Source of the DNA: DATARH01 sp963789255
GTDB lineage: Bacteria; Pseudomonadota; Alphaproteobacteria; ATCC43930; CGMCC-115725
Assembly: GCA_963789255.1 (NCBI GenBank)
Contig: CAWBJW010000001.1
Coordinates: forward strand, 62,001 to 126,000
Direction: 5' to 3'
Length of the DNA: 64,000 nt
Of the stretch, positions 53,806 through 62,053 are shown in pieces. The stretch's first letter is position 1. Every line of letters starts with the position of its first letter. The notes under the pieces were generated by a model that ran no database searches, was not told where the DNA came from, and saw nothing but the letters and a program-made list of their open reading frames with translations. A program made the translations under genes and the position numbers.

Positions 53806-55315
53806 GGCAGGGCGAGCGTACCGCCGCGAGCAATGCCGCTAGGTCGAGGTGCTGTTCGAGATGGTCGGCGAGGCCGTCGAGCACCGTCTCGATCAGCGCA
53901 TCGTAGGCAACGGCTCCACCCTCTATGCCGAGCCGCGCGAGAAACGCGCGGCGGAAGGGGTCGCTGGCGAAGATGCCATGGAGATAGCAGCCGGCGACCC
54001 GGCCGTCGGCGCTGACCGCGCCGTCCGGCCGATCCCCCAAGTCGAGCATCGGCCGGGCGAGGCCGGGGCCGCTGGTGACGCCGAGGTGCATCTCGTAGCC
54101 GCGCACCGGCGTCCCGCTTGCGACCTCGGTGCCGGCGGTCTCGACAAGCCGCTTGTCGCCGCCGAGCACGGTCGCCACGTCGAGCAGCCCGAGCCCCGCT
54201 GCCTCGGCCGGCGCACCCTCGCACCCGTCCGGGTCGGCAATGTGGCGGCCCAGCATCTGGTAGCCGCCGCACAGGCCAACGATGTGCCCGCCCTGGCGGC
54301 GGTGCGCCAGGATGTCGATGTCCCAGCCTTCATGTCGCAGAACGGCGAGGTCCGCCAGGGTCGCCTTTGATCCCGGAAGGATGATCAGAGCGGCATCGCG
54401 CGGTAATGGCGTACCCGGCCGGATCAGCACCAGCTTGACGCCGGGCTCGACGCGCAGCGGGTCGAGATCGTCGAAATTGGCAATGCGCGGCAAGAGGGGG
54501 ACGGCGATCTTGAGCCGACTGTGCCGGTCCCTCACTGCAACCCTCTCCCCACGGCCGCGGGCAGAGGGAGGGGGGTGAGGGGCCGGCACCGTCAGCGCCA
54601 TCGAGTCTTCGGCCGGAAGGGCTGACGCGGCCGGGAAATACGGCACGACGCCGAAACACCGCAGCCCGGTGCGCTCGCCGATGGCGGCGATGCCGCCCGC
54701 GAACAGGCCGACATCGCCGCGGAACTTGTTGACGATAACGCCGACGAGCCGCGCGCGTTCGCTGGGACCCAGCAGCGCATGGGTGCCGACAAGCTGGGCG
54801 ATGACGCCGCCGCGCTCGATGTCGCCGATCAGCGCGACCGGCACATCGGCGGCCTCGGCAAAGCCCATATTGGCGATGTCGCCGGCGCGCAAATTGATCT
54901 CGGCCGGGCTGCCGGCGCCTTCGACGAGCACGAGGTCGGCTGTGGCGGCGAGGCGGCCGAAGGCAGCGAGCACGGTCGGCAGCAGCGAGGGGGCAAGCGC
55001 GCGGTAATCGCGCGCCGAAAGGGTCGCGTGGACCCGGCCGCCCAGCACGATCTGCGCCGTGCCCTCCGATTGCGGCTTCAATAGCACCGGGTTCATGTCG
55101 ACTGTCGACGCGACCCCGCAGGCGCGCGCCTGCAGTGCCTGCGCCCGGCCGATCTCGCCGCCATCGGCGGTGACCGCGGCGTTGTTCGACATGTTCTGCG
55201 GCTTGAACGGGCGCACTCTCAACCCGCGCCGGGTAAAGGCCCGCGCCAGCCCCGCCACCAGCAGCGATTTGCCGACATCGGAGCCGGTGCCTTGCAGCAT
55301 CAAGGCGCGGGTCAT
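53789..55315 (-). CDS. cobQ: Cobyric acid synthase, with in-frame repeat-derived insertion
   Basis: Glutamine-dependent amidation of adenosylcobyrinate a,c-diamide at four carboxylates. The N-terminal AAA-like synthetase domain has LMLQGTGSDVGKSLLVAGLA, RPFKPQNMSNNAAVTADGGE and LVEGAGSPAEINLRAGDIAN. The C-terminal glutaminase has catalytic Cys in IVGLCGGYQMLGRHIADP and His in GCYLHGIFASD. Residues about 242-262 (PHPPPSARGRGERV) have the composition of a palindromic intergenic repeat and are in frame between conserved ALPAEDSMAL and RLKIAVPLLPRIANFDDLDP. 508 residues, slightly longer than usual. ATG 55313-55315. Confidence 0.93.
   Translation of the reverse strand: MTRALMLQGTGSDVGKSLLVAGLARAFTRRGLRVRPFKPQNMSNNAAVTADGGEIGRAQALQARACGVASTVDMNPVLLKPQSEGTAQIVLGGRVHATLSARDYRALAPSLLPTVLAAFGRLAATADLVLVEGAGSPAEINLRAGDIANMGFAEAADVPVALIGDIERGGVIAQLVGTHALLGPSERARLVGVIVNKFRGDVGLFAGGIAAIGERTGLRCFGVVPYFPAASALPAEDSMALTVPAPHPPPSARGRGERVAVRDRHSRLKIAVPLLPRIANFDDLDPLRVEPGVKLVLIRPGTPLPRDAALIILPGSKATLADLAVLRHEGWDIDILAHRRQGGHIVGLCGGYQMLGRHIADPDGCEGAPAEAAGLGLLDVATVLGGDKRLVETAGTEVASGTPVRGYEMHLGVTSGPGLARPMLDLGDRPDGAVSADGRVAGCYLHGIFASDPFRRAFLARLGIEGGAVAYDALIETVLDGLADHLEQHLDLAALLAAVRSPCLTRAA
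54530..54585. repeat. Palindromic repeat fragment inserted in frame in cobQ
   Basis: The plus strand reads ACTGCAACCCTCTCCCCACG and on, then GGCAGAGGGAGGGGGGTGAG; its two halves CCCTCTCCCC and AGAGGGAGGGG pair. Its sequence resembles the repeats in cobN and cobU, all translated in frame on the minus strand. Confidence 0.7.
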
Positions 55316-55337
55316 TGCCACGCGATCCAGGATATTT

Positions 55338-55417
55338 CCCGTGGCCGGGCCTGGCCCGGCCATCCACGAAACCGTTTCAAAAATTCGTGGATACCCGGAA
55401 CAAGTCCGGGCAAGGGG
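55338..55417. repeat. Inverted repeat (GTGGCCGGGC family), third copy, between cobO and cobQ
   Basis: Arms 55338-55370 and 55384-55417 pair imperfectly (left CCCGTGGCCGGGCCTGGCCC; right CGTGGATACCCGGAACAAG). Lies in the cobO-cobQ gap of an operon. Confidence 0.75.
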
Positions 55418-55430
55418 GGTTGGGGAAACA

Positions 55431-56054
55431 TCAGAATTCGATGCCCTGCTGCGCCTTGACCCCGGCGCGGAACGGATGCTTGACGAGCGCCATTTCGGTG
55501 ACGAGGTCGGCGGCCTCGATCAGCGCGGGCGGCGCGTTGCGGCCGGTCACGATGACGTGGAGATCACGCGGCTTCGCCTTCAGCGCCGCGACGATCTCGG
55601 CGACCGGGAGGTAGCCGTAGCGCAGCACGATGTTCAATTCGTCGAGCAGAACCAGCCGGTAGCTCGGGTCCGCCAGCATCGCCTGCGCCATCTCCCAGCC
55701 GGCGCGGGCGGCGGCGATGTCGCGGGCGCGGTCCTTGGTGTCCCAGGTGAAGCCCTCGCCCATCGCCCGGCAGGTGACCAGATCGGGGAATTGGGCGAGC
55801 ACCGTGCGCTCGCCGGTGCCCCACGCCCCCTTGACGAACTGCACGATGCCGACCCGCATGCCGTGGCCGAGGCAGCGCAACACCATGCCGAAGGCGGCCG
55901 TGGTTTTTCCTTTGCCGGGACCGGTGTGGACGATCAACAGGCCGCGCTCCTCGGTCTTGGTAAGGAGTACGCGGCGGCGCGCTGCCTGGCGCCGCTCCAT
56001 CTTCTCGCGATGCAGCCGGTTGATCTCCTCTTCGCTGGGCGCCGGGTCATGCAT
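55431..56054 (-). CDS. cobO: Corrinoid adenosyltransferase (CobA/CobO/BtuR type)
   Basis: Adenosylates cob(I)yrinic acid diamide from ATP. LLIVHTGPGKGKTTAAFGMV is the P-loop, with VGIVQFVKGAWGTGERTVLA, MGEGFTWDTKDRARDIAAAR and LVLLDELNIVLRYGYLPVAE as the typical substrate-binding blocks. 207 residues with the usual basic N-terminal start. The ATG 56052-56054 overlaps the cobN stop by 8 bp; the downstream cobQ start is 115 bp away, with a repeat in between. Cytoplasmic. Confidence 0.94.
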   Translation of the reverse strand: MHDPAPSEEEINRLHREKMERRQAARRRVLLTKTEERGLLIVHTGPGKGKTTAAFGMVLRCLGHGMRVGIVQFVKGAWGTGERTVLAQFPDLVTCRAMGEGFTWDTKDRARDIAAARAGWEMAQAMLADPSYRLVLLDELNIVLRYGYLPVAEIVAALKAKPRDLHVIVTGRNAPPALIEAADLVTEMALVKHPFRAGVKAQQGIEF

Positions 56055-59000
56055 CGCGCATCAGCTCCGCGCGCACGCTGTTTCGCGTGGGCCGCCACAG
56101 GCCGCGCTCGATCGCCTCGCGGAAGCGGCTGCTTGTTTCAGCGAGCGCCGCGGGGTTGTGCGCTTCCATGAATTGGCGCACCGCATCGTCGCCGAGATAG
56201 GCCTCGTAGAGGGCCTCGAAATGCGAGTCGTCGACCGCGCGCGCGGTGGCGGCGAAGGCGAACAGATAATCGACCGTCGCGGCGATCTCGGCGGCGCCCT
56301 TGTAGCCGTGCCGCATGACGCCCTCGATCCAGCGCGGGTTGGCGGCGCGGCCGCGCACGATCCGGCCGATCTCCTCGCGAAGCGTGCGAACGCGCGGCCG
56401 GTCGGGTTGCGAATGATCGATGTGGTAGACCGCCGGATCGCGTCCCGAGAGGTGGCGCACGGCGAGCGTGAGGCCGCCCTCGAACTGGTAGTAATCGTCG
56501 CTGTCGAGGAGATCGTGCTCGCGGTTGTCCTGGTTGTGCAGCACCGCATCGGCGCCGGCGAGGCGGGCTTCGAGGAGGCTGCGCTCGGCGCGGCCCTCGC
56601 CGCCGGCGCCATAGGCCCACTGGCTCCAGCCGAGATAGGCATCGGCCAGATCGCCCTCCTCCTGCCAGATCCGCTCGTCGATCAGGGTTTGCAGGCCGGC
56701 GCCGTAAGCGCCGGGTTTGGAGCCGAAAATCCGGTATCCGGCGCGCAACGCCGCCTCGCCCGGCGAGATTCCAACGGCTTCGAGCGCCTGCCGGTCGGCG
56801 GCGACACGCGCGGCGAGCGGATTGGTCTCGGCCGGCTCGTCGAGCGCCGCGATGGCGCGCACCGCGCTGTCGAACAGATCGATCAGGCCGGGAAAGGCAT
56901 CGCGGAAGAACCCGGAGATGCGCAAGGTGACATCGACGCGCGGGCGGTCGAGCACCGAGGCCGGCAGGATCTCGAACCCGGTGACCCGCCCGCTCGCCCC
57001 TTCCCATACCGGGCGCGCGCCAATGAGGGCCAATGCCTGGGCAATGTCGTCGCCGCCGGTGCGCATGTTCGCCGTGCCCCAGGCGGACAGCGCGAGGCGC
57101 GCCGGGTAGATTCCGTGCTCCTGGGCGTAGCGCTCGACCAGCAATCCCGCCGAATGCCAGCCCAGTTGCCAGGCCGCCGGGGTCGGCACCGCGCGGGTAT
57201 CAACCGAATAGAAATTGCGCCCGGTCGGCAACACCTCGGGCCGGCCGCGGCTCGGCGCGCCGCTCGGGCCAGGCGGTACGGCCCGGCCGTCGAGCGCGGC
57301 CAGCACGCCGGCGATCTCCGCCGCGCCGCAGGCCGCGACCGCCGGGCGCAACACCCGCTCGATCCACCCGAGCACGGCGCGCACGGCGTGCCATTCCGGC
57401 GCGGGTTCGGCGGTACCGCAGACCAGACGCAATGCCAAGGCTTCCAGCCGTTCGACGGTGTCGCCGGCGGTGCGCCAGCTTGATCCCTCTCCCGCATTGC
57501 GGGAGAGGGAGGGGCCCAGCGCGCAGCGCTGGAAGGGTGAGGGCCTTTCGGCGGCGGAAGCCTCACCCGCCCTCGGGCTATCGCCCTCGGGCCCCCTCTC
57601 CCGCGATACGGGAGAGGGGGTATCGTCACCGCCGGTCAAAACCACCGGCCGTGGCCCTACCCACGGCTCGGCGAGGTCGAGCATCAGCGGGTCGGCGCCG
57701 AGGGCGAGATCGGCCGCGAGCGCGCGCAGCAGCAATTCGGCTTCTGCACCGCCGCCGCGCCGGGTCCGCGCGAAGGCGAGCAGCAGCCCGTCGAGCCGCT
57801 GGCCCGCAGGGCTTTCGCCAAAGACATGCAGCCCGTCGCGGATCTGCAATTCCTTCAGCTCGCACAAAAACCCGTCGAGCTTTTGCAGCGCGCGGGCAGC
57901 GTCCTCGTCGGCGGCAATGCCGCAATCGCGGTCGATCCCGGCGGTCTTGGCGCGCTCCAAAATCTCGGCGGCGAGCGGCATGATGCGGCGCGGGTCGCCG
58001 CGCGCGGCCTCGTAATACTCGTCGATCAGGCGCTCCAGCTCGGCCTGCGGACCATAGCTGCCGGCCCGCGTCAGGGGTGGGGTCAGATGGTCGATGATGA
58101 CCGCCTGCGAGCGCCGCTTGGCCTGGCTGCCCTCGCCTGGGTCGTTGACGATGAACGGGTAGAGATGCGGCAGCGGGCCGAGCACCGCCTCCGGGAAGCA
58201 TTCGGACGACAGCGCCAGCGCCTTGCCGGGCAGCCATTCCAATGTGCCGTGCTTGCCGAGGTCGATCACCGCGTCGGCACGGAAGCTGTCGGCGAGCCAG
58301 GTATAGGCCGCAAAGTACGAATGCGGCGGCACCAATGCCGGGTCGTGATAGGTCGATTTCGGGTCGAGATTGAAGCCGCGCGCCGGCTGGATCAGGACCG
58401 CGACATTGCCGCAACAAAAGCCGGGGATCGCGAAATGCCCGCAATCGAGACGGCCCGGGCGGAAGAACGGGTCGCGCTCGGCCGAACCCCATTGCGCCGC
58501 GACGCGCTGTTGCATGACTGATGGCAGGGTGGCGAAAGAGGCGGAATATTCGGCGAAGGACAGGGTTTCGGCGGCCGGGGTCTGCGGCCGCGCGTTGGTG
58601 GGGCCGGCGAGCAGTCGTCCCATCAGTGATGCGCCGTCTTCCGGCATGTCGCCGGTGCGGTACCCGGCCTCGCGCAGCGCGCGCAGGATCGCGACCGCCG
58701 ATTGCGGCGTATCGAGCCCGACCCCGTTGCCGATCCGTCCGTCGCGGTTCGGATAATTGGCGAGGATGATCGCAACGCGCCGCTCGGCCGGCGGTTTCGC
58801 GCGCAGCCGCGCCCAGTTGCGCGCGAGGTCGGCGACAAAGGCGATCCGGTCGGCGACCGGGCGGTAGCCAACCAGATCGGCCTCGGTCTCGGGATCGCGG
58901 CCGAACGGTTCCTTGAACGACACCGCGCGCGACAGGATGCGGCCGTCGATCTCCGGCAGGGCGACGTTCATCGCCAGGTCGCGCGGCCCGAGGCCGCGCG

Positions 59001-59910
59001 TGCCCGCGCGCCACGATTCCTCGTCGCCGCCCGAGAAGACGACCTGCAATACCGGGCAACCGGTTTGTAAGGGGTCGTTCCCCCCGGAGGCCATCACCGA
59101 AAAGCCGGTCGCGTTCAGGATCATATCGGGCGGATGGGCATCAAAGATTTGCGCCAGCAGCGCGGCGGCTTCCGGCTCCCTGAGGCTGTGGACAAAGACC
59201 GGCAACGGCCGCAGCCGCCGCGAACGCAACGCCTCGACGAGCGCATCGATCGGGGCGGCGTTGCCGGATTGAACCAATGCGCGATAGAAGACGATCGGCA
59301 CCACGCCGCCATCCCCGCGCCATTGCGCGGCGATGTCGCCGAGGCTCGGCACGGCATGGCCCGGCCAGTACAGCCCGGCGCGCAGCAACGGCGCGGGCTC
59401 GGCCCAGTCAGTGTCCTTGTCGATGAGGCTCGCGGCATAGCGCAGGAAATTGTCGGCATTGCCGGGCCCGCCTTCGGCGAGGTAGCGCCAGAGCCGCCGG
59501 CAGCCGGCAGATGGCACGGTCGAGAGCCGCGCCAGTTCGCGGTCGGGCTTGTCGTCGCCGGGCAGCAATGCCAGCGGAATGCCGTGCTCGCGGCAGGTCT
59601 CGGCGAGGCGCTCGACCCCGTACGGCCAATAGGCGCTGCCGCCCAACAGCCGCGCGACGACCAGCCGGGCCCGCGCGACCAGCTCCATGTAAAGGTCGAC
59701 CGAGAAATTGTGGCCGAGGCGCATGACCGGCGCGAGCCGCAGGCTCGGGGCCGCGGGATCTTCGGCGCGCCGTCGCGCCTGTGCCGCGGCGAGCAGTGCG
59801 ATGTCGGTGTCGGCGCTTGCCAGCACGATGATGTCGCCCGGCGACTGGGCGAGATCGACCGCTTCCGATCCGTCGGCGATGATCCCGGGTTCGGTGGCGA
59901 GCAGGTGCAT
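56047..59910 (-). CDS. cobN: Cobaltochelatase subunit CobN, with in-frame repeat-derived insertion
   Basis: Large subunit of the aerobic ATP-dependent cobaltochelatase (with CobS- and CobT-type subunits not seen here) that inserts Co2+ into hydrogenobyrinic acid diamide. The CobN/BchH family blocks are VSFKEPFGRDPETEADLVGY, AVDTRxx-like AVPTPAAWQLGWHSAGLLV and YLFAFAATARAVDDSHFEAL. 1287 residues. Residues about 762-811 (PSPVSRERGPEGDSPRAGEA and PSLSRNAGEG) are a palindromic repeat in frame and match nothing in the fold. The start ATG 59908-59910 abuts the cobW stop. Confidence 0.93.
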   Translation of the reverse strand: MHLLATEPGIIADGSEAVDLAQSPGDIIVLASADTDIALLAAAQARRRAEDPAAPSLRLAPVMRLGHNFSVDLYMELVARARLVVARLLGGSAYWPYGVERLAETCREHGIPLALLPGDDKPDRELARLSTVPSAGCRRLWRYLAEGGPGNADNFLRYAASLIDKDTDWAEPAPLLRAGLYWPGHAVPSLGDIAAQWRGDGGVVPIVFYRALVQSGNAAPIDALVEALRSRRLRPLPVFVHSLREPEAAALLAQIFDAHPPDMILNATGFSVMASGGNDPLQTGCPVLQVVFSGGDEESWRAGTRGLGPRDLAMNVALPEIDGRILSRAVSFKEPFGRDPETEADLVGYRPVADRIAFVADLARNWARLRAKPPAERRVAIILANYPNRDGRIGNGVGLDTPQSAVAILRALREAGYRTGDMPEDGASLMGRLLAGPTNARPQTPAAETLSFAEYSASFATLPSVMQQRVAAQWGSAERDPFFRPGRLDCGHFAIPGFCCGNVAVLIQPARGFNLDPKSTYHDPALVPPHSYFAAYTWLADSFRADAVIDLGKHGTLEWLPGKALALSSECFPEAVLGPLPHLYPFIVNDPGEGSQAKRRSQAVIIDHLTPPLTRAGSYGPQAELERLIDEYYEAARGDPRRIMPLAAEILERAKTAGIDRDCGIAADEDAARALQKLDGFLCELKELQIRDGLHVFGESPAGQRLDGLLLAFARTRRGGGAEAELLLRALAADLALGADPLMLDLAEPWVGPRPVVLTGGDDTPSPVSRERGPEGDSPRAGEASAAERPSPFQRCALGPSLSRNAGEGSSWRTAGDTVERLEALALRLVCGTAEPAPEWHAVRAVLGWIERVLRPAVAACGAAEIAGVLAALDGRAVPPGPSGAPSRGRPEVLPTGRNFYSVDTRAVPTPAAWQLGWHSAGLLVERYAQEHGIYPARLALSAWGTANMRTGGDDIAQALALIGARPVWEGASGRVTGFEILPASVLDRPRVDVTLRISGFFRDAFPGLIDLFDSAVRAIAALDEPAETNPLAARVAADRQALEAVGISPGEAALRAGYRIFGSKPGAYGAGLQTLIDERIWQEEGDLADAYLGWSQWAYGAGGEGRAERSLLEARLAGADAVLHNQDNREHDLLDSDDYYQFEGGLTLAVRHLSGRDPAVYHIDHSQPDRPRVRTLREEIGRIVRGRAANPRWIEGVMRHGYKGAAEIAATVDYLFAFAATARAVDDSHFEALYEAYLGDDAVRQFMEAHNPAALAETSSRFREAIERGLWRPTRNSVRAELMRDA
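57478..57625. repeat. Palindromic repeat inserted in frame in cobN
   Basis: About 148 bp. The plus strand has CCCTCTCCCGCATTGCGGGA, then AGCGCGCAGCGCTGG, and later CCCCTCTCCCGCGATACGGG; the two ends pair as inverted copies. It is a multiple of three on the cobN frame (about 49 residues), so it does not break translation. Confidence 0.8.
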
Positions 59911-60942
59911 TCACACCTCCGCCGCAAGCGCCGCGCGTATTGCAACCCGATCAATCCCCTTGCGGCCGATCACGACGAGCCGGCTCGCCCGGCGCTCGCC
60001 CGGGAGCCAGGCGCGGTCGAAATGTTGCTCGATCCGGTCGCCGACCGCCTGCACGACCTGTCGGCGGTCGCGGCCGGGGACATCGAGGAAGCCTTTGACC
60101 CGCAATACGTCGTGGGCGCGGATCAGCGCGGCGAGCCGGGCGCGGAACAGAGCCACATCGGCGACCGGCCCGCGCTCGACGACAAAGCTGGCGAAATCGT
60201 CGTGGTCGTGCTCCGCTTCGAGGTTGTGGCATGACGGGCGGCTGGCGAGGTCGTCCTCGGCGGAAGCTGCGAGGCCGAGCACCACCGCCGGCGCGACCTG
60301 GCCCTGCTCGGCATCGACCAGCTTCACGCCGGGGCGCAGCCGCGCTTCGATGTCGCGGCGCAGCGCGGCGAGCCGGTCGCGGTCGACCAGATCGGTCTTG
60401 TTGAGGATGACGAGATCGGCGCAGGCGAGCTGATCGCCGAACACCTCTTCGAGCGGGTTGTCATGATCGATTGCGGGATCGGCGGAGCGTTGTCGGGCGA
60501 CCGCCTCCGGGTCCGACGCGAAGCGGCCCTCGGCCGCGGCCCTCGCGTCGATCATCGTCACCACGCCGTCGACCGTCAGACGGGTGCGGATCTCGGGCCA
60601 GGCAAAGGCCTGGACCAGCGGTTTCGGCAAGGCGAGGCCCGAGGTTTCGACGACGATATGGTCGGGCGGCGCGGCGCGGTCGATCAGCCGGGTCAGGGTC
60701 GGCAGGAAATCGTCGGCGACAGTGCAGCACAGGCAGCCATTGGCCAGCTCGACGATATCGTCGTCACGGCAGGTCGCGTCGCCGCAGCCCAGCAGCAATT
60801 CGCGGTCGATGCCGAGTTCGCCGAACTCGTTGACGATGATCGCCAGACGGTGACCCGACGCCGCAGCGAGCAGATGGCGGACGAGGCTGGTTTTGCCGGC
60901 GCCCAGAAACCCGGTGACGATCGTCGCGGGGATGCGGCGCAT
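59911..60942 (-). CDS. cobW: CobW-family GTPase (cobalamin biosynthesis metallochaperone)
   Basis: G3E GTPase that binds zinc or cobalt and serves cobalt insertion. TIVTGFLGAGKTSLVRHLL is Walker A; VELANGCLCCTVADDF has the C-x-C-C metal motif; HIVVETSGLALPKPLVQAFA is the G3E block; DLVILNKTDLVDRDRLAALR is the NKxD guanine motif. A His/Asp patch (EAEHDHDDFASFVV) lies near residue 245. 343 residues. It abuts cobN (59910) and follows cobU after a few bases, so it is central to this riboswitch-controlled operon. Likely cobalt delivery to CobN. Confidence 0.93.
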   Translation of the reverse strand: MRRIPATIVTGFLGAGKTSLVRHLLAAASGHRLAIIVNEFGELGIDRELLLGCGDATCRDDDIVELANGCLCCTVADDFLPTLTRLIDRAAPPDHIVVETSGLALPKPLVQAFAWPEIRTRLTVDGVVTMIDARAAAEGRFASDPEAVARQRSADPAIDHDNPLEEVFGDQLACADLVILNKTDLVDRDRLAALRRDIEARLRPGVKLVDAEQGQVAPAVVLGLAASAEDDLASRPSCHNLEAEHDHDDFASFVVERGPVADVALFRARLAALIRAHDVLRVKGFLDVPGRDRRQVVQAVGDRIEQHFDRAWLPGERRASRLVVIGRKGIDRVAIRAALAAEV

Positions 60943-60945
60943 GGC

Positions 60946-61638
60946 TCAGCCCCCTCGATTTTCTCCCTCTCCCCCACCGGGGGAGAGGGTAGGGGTGAGG
61001 GGGCGGATGACAGAGCGCTTGCCGATGCCCACCTCACCCTCCCATCGCTGCGCGATGGGCCCCTCCCTCTCCCCCCTGAAGGGCGGAGAGGGGCTTGAGG
61101 AATTATCTTTGAGGACAAGCGGCAGGCCCGCGGCGACAAACACCACGCGGTCGGCGAGTGCAGCGATTTCCCGGTTGAGAATGCCGGCGGCGTCGCGGAA
61201 ACGGCGGCCGAGCGGTGTCTCGGGCACCAGGCCGAGCCCGACCTCGTTGGCGACCAGGACAATGGGACCCGCCGCGTCGCGCAAGGCCATGCGCAATGTC
61301 ACGAATTCGGCATCGAGCGCCGCCTCGGCCAGCATCAGGTTCGACAGCCACAAGGTCAGGCAGTCGATCAGCAGCGGGCGCGCGGGGGTTGCCTCGGCGG
61401 CGATGACGCCGGCCACAGCGAAGGGTGCTTCGACGGTATGCCAGAACCGGCCGCGGCGGGCGCGATGCACGGCGATCCGCGCCGCCATCTCGTCGTCTCC
61501 AGCCTCGGCGGTCGCGCAATAGGTGCCCGCTGCCGCGGCGGCTTCAATGAGGCGCTCGGCATAACGGCTCTTGCCCGAGCGGGCGCCGCCCAGGGCCAGC
61601 GTGAGCGGGGGCAGCTTCCCCGCAAAGGGTGACGACAA
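60946..61638 (-). CDS. cobU: Adenosylcobinamide kinase/guanylyltransferase, TTG start, repeat-derived tail
   Basis: Bifunctional enzyme phosphorylating adenosylcobinamide and loading GMP. LTLALGGARSGKSRYAERLI is the P-loop; VHRARRGRFWHTVEAPFAVA has the guanylylated His region; LLIDCLTLWLSNLMLAEAAL and VLVANEVGLGLVPETPLGRR complete the fold. The start is probably TTG 61636-61638 because GGAGGAGGAG stands 3-4 bp upstream; no ATG or GTG is suitable, and the longer open frame is the riboswitch. The natural end would be near VFVAAGLPLVLK; after that about 50 residues (SPSPPFRGEREGPIAQRWEG and so on) are repeat-coded tail. About 230 residues. Confidence 0.88.
   Translation of the reverse strand: MSSPFAGKLPPLTLALGGARSGKSRYAERLIEAAAAAGTYCATAEAGDDEMAARIAVHRARRGRFWHTVEAPFAVAGVIAAEATPARPLLIDCLTLWLSNLMLAEAALDAEFVTLRMALRDAAGPIVLVANEVGLGLVPETPLGRRFRDAAGILNREIAALADRVVFVAAGLPLVLKDNSSSPSPPFRGEREGPIAQRWEGEVGIGKRSVIRPLTPTLSPGGGEGENRGG
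60955..61110. repeat. Palindromic repeat coding the C-terminal tail of cobU
   Basis: The plus strand has TTCTCCCTCTCCCCCACCGG and, later, TCCCCCCTGAAGGGCGGAGA, whose ends pair imperfectly. It belongs to the same class as the in-frame repeats in cobN and cobQ. It lies at the 3' end of the cobU frame, 3 bp from cobW. Confidence 0.75.
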
Positions 61639-61693
61639 AGGCTCCTCCTCCGCCCGAGGAATCGTGCCGGTTACTCCCTCCAAACAGAGGGCG

Positions 61694-61846
61694 GCGATGC
61701 GGAGGTCTCCTGGCTCGGGGTCGTCGCCCGCGGCGCCTTCCCGGCCGCCCCCCGGAGGGGCAGGGCCAGTGGCGGATGCCGCGGGCTCGCCGCTAACAGT
61801 TGCGGGGGCAGCGCCGGTGTTGCACCGGACTTCCCTGTCGCATCGC
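61694..61846 (-). ncRNA. Cobalamin (B12) riboswitch upstream of cobU
   Basis: On the minus strand: GGGAAGTCCGGTGCAACAC, then CGGCGCTGCCCCCGCAACTG (the B12 box), CCACTGGC, GGGAAGGCGCCGC, then GACCCCGAGCCAGGAGACC near the 3' side. The closing P1 stem pairs GCGATGCG (61846-61839) with CGCATCGC (61701-61694). It lies about 55 bp upstream of the cobU TTG start. High adenosylcobalamin would repress the cobU-cobW-cobN-cobO-cobQ operon. The long open frame through it is not a protein. Confidence 0.95.
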
Positions 61847-61907
61847 TGGCGCGACGCTAGCACGCCGCAAGAGGGCCGTCACCCCTCGGCGGGATCGGCG
61901 CTGAGCG

Positions 61908-62015
61908 TCCTTCGAGACGCCAGCTTCGCCGGCTCCTCAGGATGACGGATTTTTTAAATGCTATCACAAACTTACGTCATCCTGAGGAGCGCCCGGCGGG
62001 GCGCGTCTCGAAGGA
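61908..62015. repeat. Imperfect inverted repeat (TCCTTCGAGACGC ... GTCTCGAAGGA)
   Basis: Arms 61908-61947 and 61975-62015 (left TCCTTCGAGACGCCAGCTTC; right ends GCGCGTCTCGAAGGA, with CGTCATCCTGAGGAGC at its start). A half copy is at 5794-5836. Separates the riboswitch from the phosphatase gene. Confidence 0.8.
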
Positions 62016-62053
62016 TGCAGGAGCCGAATGCAGCGTGGCCTGGCGCGCCCGTC

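Noticed and set aside
61638..61863. N-terminal extension of CobU from an upstream Met
   Set aside because: This stretch is the cobalamin riboswitch; its translation (for example EVRCNTGAAPATVSGEP) is meaningless as protein.
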